Of a stretch of 64,000 bases of DNA, positions 57,356 through 64,000 are shown piece by piece. Below the pieces are notes generated by a model, which worked only from the letters and a program-made list of their open reading frames with translations, was not told the DNA's origin and searched no databases. The translations under genes and the position numbers were made by a program. The stretch covers positions 1,026,001 to 1,090,000 of the forward strand of contig JAHRHY010000019.1 of assembly GCA_019671135.1 (NCBI GenBank), given 5' to 3'. How positions within the stretch are numbered: the first letter of the stretch is position 1; the number at the start of each line of letters is the position of its first letter. The stretch comes from Linnemannia hyalina. Lineage: Eukaryota; Mortierellomycota; Mortierellomycetes; Mortierellales; Mortierellaceae.

Positions 57356-57844
57356 GTTATGTTATGTGTCCTGCTGTGTTATCCTTTGTAGTTGCGAGGT
57401 GTGTTTGATGTGATGGGTCCTTCTTCCTGAGGTTGCTTTGTTCTCTGATGTTGATCAGGAAGAAGAATGCGAACGATGTCCAGAAATTGCGCTGCATATA
57501 TGCTTTCTTTAGTGTTAACATTTGCGATTGGCTACTAGGCTATGAAATACAGTGACGTAAAAAATTCAATGGGACGAGGGTACTTACGAAGTGCAGGGAC
57601 GCGTCCACCAGCCAGCGTGTGCGAGCGAACAAAGTCCCCCAAGGTCGAGTTTCGTGAACCAGCACCGTCCTCAAAGACACAGTCATTCATTCCACTTCTC
57701 AACTTTTATTACCTTTCCTTTTACTTCACCACCAGCCCAAGACTAGACTTTCAGTAGACAGACTCGACCCTTGAACAAGACCCTCGACGCACACCAAAAC
57801 CAGCAACAGCAAACTACTAAGAACGAACAGATTCACCAGCAGCC
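57356..57844. promoter_or_regulatory. Divergent promoter region of RPB11 and PSMA4, 489 bp
   Basis: A TGACGTAA CRE-like octamer lies near 57551. The plus-strand leader next to 57844 is A- and C-rich. A GGTGGCAAA proteasome element was looked for and not found here. Confidence 0.45.
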
Positions 57845-59293
57845 ATGTCTCGAAGATACGATGCCCGCACAACCATCTTCTCGCCAGAAGGTAATGCCCA
57901 ACACCAACAGCTCCCATGGAAGGAATAGTCAGCCGAGGGAAAGACAACATGCCGACACATACCTTCCCGGTCTATTTCCACGCGCACCGTTCCTTGGAAC
58001 CTGCCGCTGACCTTGGAGACACGAGACAAGAGTGACGCCGACATGCGTATTAAATCGAACGCGCAAACAGCTAAACAACACGCGTTTTATAAACTTTTTG
58101 AATAGGTCGTTTGTACCAGGTAGAATACGCCATGGAGGCGATCTCGCACGCCAGTACAGCACTCGGAATCTTGGCCAAGGACGGTCTTGTCATTGCTGCC
58201 GAGAAGAAGGTTGCCTCCAAGTTGCTTGACCAGACTACAGGAGGCGAGAAGATCTATATCATCAACGAGTAAGTTTCTTCAAGGGGTCGATCTCGGTCGT
58301 GGGATGTTGTAATTGGGATGTGACGTGGATGGGTGACGGTCTGGTGCGAAAAACCGATATTGGACGTATTGTCCTCCTGAGCGGCCAATTAATCGTTCTA
58401 GTTGACCATGCTGTGATCCACATATACCATTATCATGGAGCCAAAAGATCTAACCAGTATCCTCGTAATGTCTATGCAAATGAATAGCAACATGATCTGC
58501 GGAGTTGCCGGTTTTACTTCGGACGCCAACATCTTGATCAACTACGTACAGACTGCCGCACAACAGTACCTTTATACCTACAACGAAGACATGCCCTGCG
58601 AACAGCTCGTGCAGAAGCTTTGTGACCTCAAGCAAGGATACACTCAATACGGAGGTAACTATTATCTCTATTTCTCGTTCAATTGTTGTCTGGAGGTGGT
58701 TCAAGAACCTTGCTCAACTCGATCAAACAGTTAACGCCTATTATTTCATCTATTCCAACGATGCCAAAAATGATTAATAGGTCTGCGTCCTTTCGGAGTG
58801 TCGTTCATTTATGGAGGATGGGATGAGCACCACGGGTTCCAATTGTACCACTCGGACCCCTCGGGCAACTATGCAGGATGGAAGGCAACATGCATTGGCG
58901 CCAACACGGCCAGTGCCCAAGGAATCTTGAGACAGGAGTACAAGGAGGAGGGTCTTACTCTCCAGGAGGCCAAGAACCTTGCCATCAAGGTCCTCAGCAA
59001 GACGATGGACACCACATCATTGGGCTCCGACAAGAGTACGTTCTCTCTCCTTTTGTTTTGTTCTGTTGTTTGTGTGCACTTCAGATAATCGAGTAACTGC
59101 TTATTTCTCCTACCCACGTGACATTATACTTAACCATCATCTTCACACCTTTTTCGCCATAAAAATAATAGTCGAGTTTGCAACGCTCGAGTTGGTTGAT
59201 GGAAAGGTGGTTCGCAGGATCTTTGACCAGGCCGAGATCGACGTATTGTTGAAGGAGAACAACTTGTTGAACAAGACCGAGGAGGCCAAGTAA
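57845..59293 (+). CDS. PSMA4: 20S proteasome subunit alpha-4 (Pre9/PSMA4 type)
   Basis: Five exons (57845-57890, 58106-58268, 58488-58654, 58781-59035 and 59172-59293) give 250 residues. The N-terminus [16 protein letters not shown] and the block [13 protein letters not shown] are the alpha-subunit gate signature. [64 protein letters not shown] and the [11 protein letters not shown] helix follow. These features match yeast Pre9 and human PSMA4 best among the seven alpha subunits. The C-terminus ends in EEAK, shorter than the Lys/Glu-rich tail of animals. Exon 1 encodes only 15 residues plus one base. All introns are GT-AG. Confidence 0.97.
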
Positions 59294-60894
59294 ACACCTC
59301 CTCCGCTTCCCTCAATCTCTTTATGCACATGTGGAGCGAGCAGGAGTGGTTTGGTGTGAGCCTTTTTCCATGATATGGTGAATGCACGAAAATAAAAACC
59401 CCCTTTTTTAGCGTCAATTTCGTGAAGAGAGTGTATACATGAGATCTGGAAAGATCTAAGGCCACGCGAACTAGGATCTGGGATGGTGAAATCGAAAACT
59501 GGCAGGTCATGTTTTAGTTGCTGTTTGTTTGGTTTGGAAGGAGAAAAGGAGAAGGGAGGATGCATCCTGCAAGAAGACGTAAAAAGGTACAGTCGATGAC
59601 AGGGCCCATGCCAGGGTAAGGGTCAAAGGTCAAGGCCAGAGTCCAAAACGAAGAAAGACTCAGGGTAGAATGCAGGTACCTGTTCAGTGTTCACTGATGG
59701 CCAATAACACGGCAGAATCAATACAAACTGGGGCGGAGTAGAGTTATGCTTTCTCGCCTCTTTTCCTTCTCCCGAGAGTAAAGGTAACATGAAGGGTTTT
59801 CATCTTCCGCGGAAGACGCAATCGCGCCACGCTACATTCACTTTCTTTTTTTCTTTTTTTTTTTTGCCATTGTTTCTACCCCCACCTGATTCTGAGACTT
59901 GTCAACAATCGCTACAATCAGGTTATCGCCATTCGAGTCACTTGTCTTTCTTTTGTTTATTGCGCCGAGAAGAAGAGGGTTGAGTTAGGACAAGATAGAA
60001 CGATCCCCTTGTCTTGTGTGAACAAATCGAATGTAATAACGATGAGTGACAATGGGGATGAAAAAGTGTGCCAAGGGAAAAATAAACAAAACAGCATGGT
60101 GAAAGGCGGGGGGAAGAAGATAAAGAAAACATCCACGAAAATGACCTTTGTTATGATATGCCGTGATCTCTTTCCATGCTCGCATGTTTGTGAGAGACAC
60201 GATTGGGGTTAGTAAGCCAAATCGCGGAGGAAGCAAAAAAAAAAAAGGAGCCGAGTCTGCTGTTGGTTCTTTATCCCTCCCGACTCTGACCAATTGCATG
60301 GACTCCATTGAAATGGGGGACGACATACGTACAAAAAAAACAGCCTTTGCCCTTTGGAGAACGAGCGCTTGAGCAACAGTTGGGGTTGACTGTTGACTTT
60401 GTGTGATGGCAGCCAGACAGACAGGGTTTGGTCTGGATCGATGAGGCCTCAGGGGCGTAAGGGTGATGGTTGTACGGTGCCTCCCCAAAATGTATCGTAC
60501 TAAGAAATAGAATGCTTTTGAACTGGATGGAACTACTTCACAAGCACAGGTCCAAGGTGCTGGTACTATAATCCCTTAGTGCCCGCTCAGATACCACATC
60601 TCGAATGAATTGTTTTCCTGTTCTTATAGTAGTGGAACTGTGGAAGAAAGCAGGGGTTGCAGCCAATAATACACCCACCCATCAACAAAATTGACTTTTT
60701 TTTTTCTCAAGAGGTTCGACTGTTTATGGTCACCATCCGTGCCCCCTTCCTCTCGTAGTGAAAGAGTCGACTGACGCTATGGTGTGATGGCCCCCGTTTT
60801 GATTGTCAATTGTTGATGTACTTTCTCACGGACCTATTGTCATGGTCACCTTGATTGTCTCTCTTTCCTATTATGTTGATCATCGTCTTGGAGC

Positions 60895-61007
60895 TTCCTC
60901 TCTCTGTCTCTCTCTCCCTCCCTCTCCCCTTCTCTCTCTGTCTCTCTCTCTGTCCCTCTCTCTCTCTCTGTCCCTCTCTCTCTCTCTGTCCCTCTTTCTC
61001 TCTCTGT

Positions 61008-61045
<38 letters not shown>
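60895..61045. repeat. CT-rich microsatellite
   Basis: About 150 bases of CT dinucleotides are broken by GT and CCC interruptions at regular intervals (CTCTCTCTGTCCCTCTCT). Open frames through it read Ser-Leu repeats and are not genes. Confidence 0.95.
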
Positions 61046-61047
<2 letters not shown>

Positions 61048-62233
61048 TCTCTGTATGTTCGTTTCGTATGCAGGCTCGCCATCGCTCCTTCACCAACCTG
61101 TTATTCAATCGTTATTTACGTTGATTTATTTTTGTTAAAGCCCCGAAAGGCCGAGAAGTTCAAGGAAAAGGCGTTGTGACAATGATCACTGTCAGGCATG
61201 TATGAGTTGTAGGTGTGTGTGATGGAGGGAGGGGAGGCTGAGAAAGCCATGAAGCAATCGAGACTTTGCATTTGCGGAGAGTAAAGAGCAGATGATTCGG
61301 ACAATGGCATAGATGGAGTTGTTCCTCCATATCCCCAACTCTTTTTATTCTTGTTTTTCTTTCTCCATTCCAGCAAGCACCCTCCTTAACCTCTGTAATA
61401 CAAATGAAGCAGAAAGGGAGGTTGATTAATATCCTCCCTCTTTAATTTGTCCCCTTCCCCACCCACCCTTTTGACCCTCAGTCCCACTTTTCCTAGTTCA
61501 GGTCACAAAGCTAAACCACTTCTTCAAACCGCTTTCTCCGAGCATTTTTTTTTCTTTTCTTCGCTCTCGTCGCCCTGACATAGCGCAGGGTGCACATACC
61601 AACGGTCTTCAACACAAACCATATCAGGTACACATATGGAGGATCAAATGTACGAGAGAGAGCGGAAGACAGAAGGAACGGGAAAAAGGCGGGAAAAAAG
61701 GAATGAAAGAAGAGAGGGTGTTTGCAATGCAGTACCGAATTAAAGCGATTAGGGTGATTGGGATGTCGTTGTTGATGGACAGGCGAGAGTAGAAAAGGGT
61801 TTAAAAAACGCATACCCTCTTCCTGGGATACATCAAGAAAGGTAAGAAAGGGATCTGACAGGGGTGGAGAATCCAATGCCTACTAATTCATGCCTTTTTC
61901 TTTGTAAGGATGTACGACTGTACGACGGCAAGAAGCATGTGAACAGGGGATGGAAGGCTCTGGCAGCAGATCAAATTAACCAACGGGAGAGAGGGAAGAG
62001 GTGGCGGAAAAAGCGGATTTTACAATTGGCCGGTATTGTCTGTCATGTCAGGCAATACATCCTGTTGGACCTCGTTTTCTTATTCCTTCTTTTCTCTTGT
62101 TCGATTGTTCAGCACACGAAGGAGGGAAGGGGCACTAGCACCTTCCATTACCCTACAACCTTCTAATCGATTCATGCAAGCAGACGGAGCCAGCCACATG
62201 CATTTTGCAACCTGTCCTTCTTTTTCTTCTTTC

Positions 62234-62239
<6 letters not shown>

Positions 62240-62271
<32 letters not shown>
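62240..62271. repeat. Poly-T run of about 31
   Basis: An uninterrupted T run lies between pyrimidine-rich stretches. Runs of this length often vary between isolates and are prone to sequencing error. Confidence 0.95.
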
Positions 62272-63425
62272 CTATTATTCACTCACTCCCATTTATACAC
62301 CATTCACCATTCATCCTCCACACATACACTCGCATCCCTTCATACTCTCACCTTTACTTATATTCCTTCTCTCCTTGACACCCCTCATCGATCCCATTCT
62401 ATTCTCTATATCTTATCTTCTCTCTTCACCACATCTCCACTCACCTCCCTCAAACCGCTCACCCACGCTTCGCTCTCGCCACTTTCTTCCTCATTCACAC
62501 TCTCACCTCCTTTCAACACCGAAAAGTTATTCTCGCTCGGACCACCTACACTAAAAGGTAATAAAAAAGGCCAAGTAAGTTGTTTTTCACTCTTGCCCGT
62601 CCTTCTTTCTCTTTCCTTCAACTAACCCATCCGACACACACACCAACAAGCACCAGCCACTCCGGTTACAACTCAGTCTACCACTACATCTGTTTAACTA
62701 GAAACCAGCCATGTAGAACCCAACAGGCGCCAATTCAGTCTTGATAGACTTCTCTCGTCTGATTAATGGTGAACCATCAACTGCACATGAGTTGAGGGAT
62801 AATATGAAGAGGAGTCGTGGCATAAGGCGAATGGTAGCAAGCAATGACCACTAACGAACCAACCGACGACAACAACAACAACGGACACAAAAAAGTACAG
62901 ATCAAGAGAGGCAGGAAAGAGAGAGACCCGACCAGGCATCAACTACCCCGATTACTGGGTTGATGTCAGTTTCACGTACGATTTTTTCCTTTTTGAGCTT
63001 GCATTCTTTCAGCTCTCTCTTCGTTAATTCTCTTGGGTCCAGGTTCATTAGTCCATTGATGTAGTCAGTAGGCTAAGAGTTATGTTAGTCGTCGGTTGAG
63101 GAAAGCTAGAATGAATAAGAGAAAAGAAAACGAAGGAAGGGTCCGAGATGTTTCTAGCATGCTCTGGGTGTGGGAGAAAGGGGATCAAGGGAGTTCCGTC
63201 CCTCTTTATTTTAAAACTTAAACCATCAGTGATGGTGTTGATTTCTCGGTCTGGGATGAGGGCTGATGGTATAGGTATTGCATGGGCGCTTTTCTTCAGT
63301 TTCTCTTTGCTCACGATGGATGCGCGACTGGCGAGGCGAGAAAGAGAAAGAGAAGTCAATTCAAATTCAGAGGAACAAGTCCAGTAGAAGGAGGCATCGC
63401 CATCCTTCCCCTGTCCCCATGGATG

Positions 63426-63530
63426 GGTTGTCAATTGTCAGTTATCAATTGTCAATTGTCAGTTATCAGTTGTCAATCAGTTGTCAATTGTCAGTGGTCA
63501 ATTGTCAATTGTCAATTGTCTCAATCACTC
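63426..63530. repeat. Degenerate tandem repeat of a CAATTGTC-type unit
   Basis: Units of 8 to 10 bases such as TCAATTGTC, TCAGTTATC and TCAGTTGTC follow each other about a dozen times. The CAATTG core is palindromic, so the array can pair with itself on one strand. Confidence 0.85.
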
Positions 63531-63796
63531 AATTACAGAAAGCACTTATATCGCACATACGCACAAAATCCAATCTCGCCCTTTTTCTTCCCTCTTTCTT
63601 CTCTCTTTCTCTCTCTTTCTCTCTCTTTCCCACTTTTTACCCCAGACCAACCAACCTACCCACACAACGCCTTCTTTCCTTCTTTCCTTTTTTTTCTATC
63701 CTCTACCAGCCCTTACCTCAACGTTCTCTCGTCTTCTACTCTGGTCGCTTGCTCTTTCTTGGCCCGTGGTGGTACCGATTAGCTCCCCTTTCCCTT

Positions 63797-63821
63797 TTTT
63801 TTTTTTTTTTTTTTTTTTTTC
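63797..63821. repeat. Poly-T run of about 25
   Basis: A long uninterrupted T tract follows a pyrimidine-rich stretch near the right edge. No function is implied. Confidence 0.95.
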
Positions 63822-64000
63822 GGTGCCTGAATACTCTATATCCGTCCTACCCATCCATCTGGTTCTCCTTCTCCTTCTTCACCTTCTATACTTCATTCTC
63901 ACTCTTCTCCGTCTTCCAATCGACGTGTATTCGATGGAAGGGCTTTGTAGCGATGATCTCTCTCTCTGTCCTAATTCGGACTAGAACAACACCCTCTACG

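Larger units (their letters stand above)
59294..64000. other. 4.7 kb without a supportable gene
   Basis: I read both strands and found no conserved protein or RNA gene. The stretch holds a CT microsatellite, two long poly-T runs, a CAATTGTC repeat and pyrimidine-rich leader-like stretches on plus (about 62280-62540 and 63580-63740), which suggest that a gene starts to the right of the window. A short frame at 63933-63983 (MEGLCSDDLSLCPNSD) follows the last leader. On minus, 61511-61876 is open for 121 codons without an ATG; donor-like GTATG sequences near 61815 and 61602 would fit exons of an unknown gene. Confidence 0.45.

Noticed and set aside
59985..60488. 167-codon minus-strand frame
   Set aside because: The frame has no ATG near its start, no leader and no recognisable motif. 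The first internal ATG leaves a basic and hydrophobic mixture without family resemblance.
60803..61138. Ser-Leu and Arg-Glu repeat frames on both strands
   Set aside because: They come from the CT microsatellite. Both strands are open only because the repeat lacks stops.
1..64000. CRISPR arrays, bacterial operons, insertion sequences, replication origins
   Set aside because: The window is intron-rich eukaryotic DNA. The tandem repeats found lack CRISPR-like spacers, and no transposase frame was recognised.

Overview
The window is nuclear DNA of a filamentous fungus. It has many short GT-AG introns, long pyrimidine-rich leaders in front of start codons, and frequent homopolymer and microsatellite tracts. 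The gene content (mitochondrial propionyl-CoA carboxylase with both subunits, trimethyllysine dioxygenase, a UBE2T-type E2, a STEEP1 homologue) suggests an early-diverging lineage, most likely Mortierellomycotina. That placement is inferred from remembered families, because no search could be run.

Layout. From 0.3 to 7.2 kb three genes lie on the minus strand: a STEEP1-like protein, the oligosaccharyltransferase subunit WBP1/OST48, and a mitochondrial trimethyllysine dioxygenase that opens carnitine biosynthesis. A single-exon F-box-like gene follows on plus (9.3-11.0 kb), then a divergent pair of an OCIA-like membrane protein and a PTPMT1-like phosphatase (11.9-15.5 kb). A 1289-residue Byr4/Bfa1-like protein occupies 16.7-20.7 kb, followed by a candidate 46-residue split microprotein. 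From 25.2 to 32.7 kb the beta and alpha subunits of propionyl-CoA carboxylase stand head to head. After a 2.4 kb gap with degenerate repeats come a UBE2T-like E2 with a very long tail, a 68-residue hydrophilic protein, a PP6/Sit4 phosphatase and an uncertain small membrane protein. From 42.9 to 59.3 kb the order is VFA1, ACBD6-like, a Swiss-Army-Knife HAD protein, a Kelch-BTB protein, PCMT, FAF2/UBXD8, RPB11 and proteasome alpha-4. I see no supportable gene from 59.3 to 64.0 kb, which holds simple repeats and pyrimidine tracts.

Functional themes. ER and ubiquitin-proteasome functions recur (WBP1, STEEP1, FAF2, UBE2T, VFA1 and PSMA4), as does mitochondrial acyl and lipid metabolism (PCCA/PCCB, TMLH, PTPMT1-like). 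Six gene pairs are divergent: five have 0.27-0.49 kb between start codons, and PCCB/PCCA has 1.65 kb. Exons were joined by hand. In most conserved genes the joined lengths are divisible by three and the junction residues match the family. Three conserved genes (PCCB, PP6, FAF2) need a GC-AG intron to stay in frame, and FAF2 also needs a 16-nt microexon.
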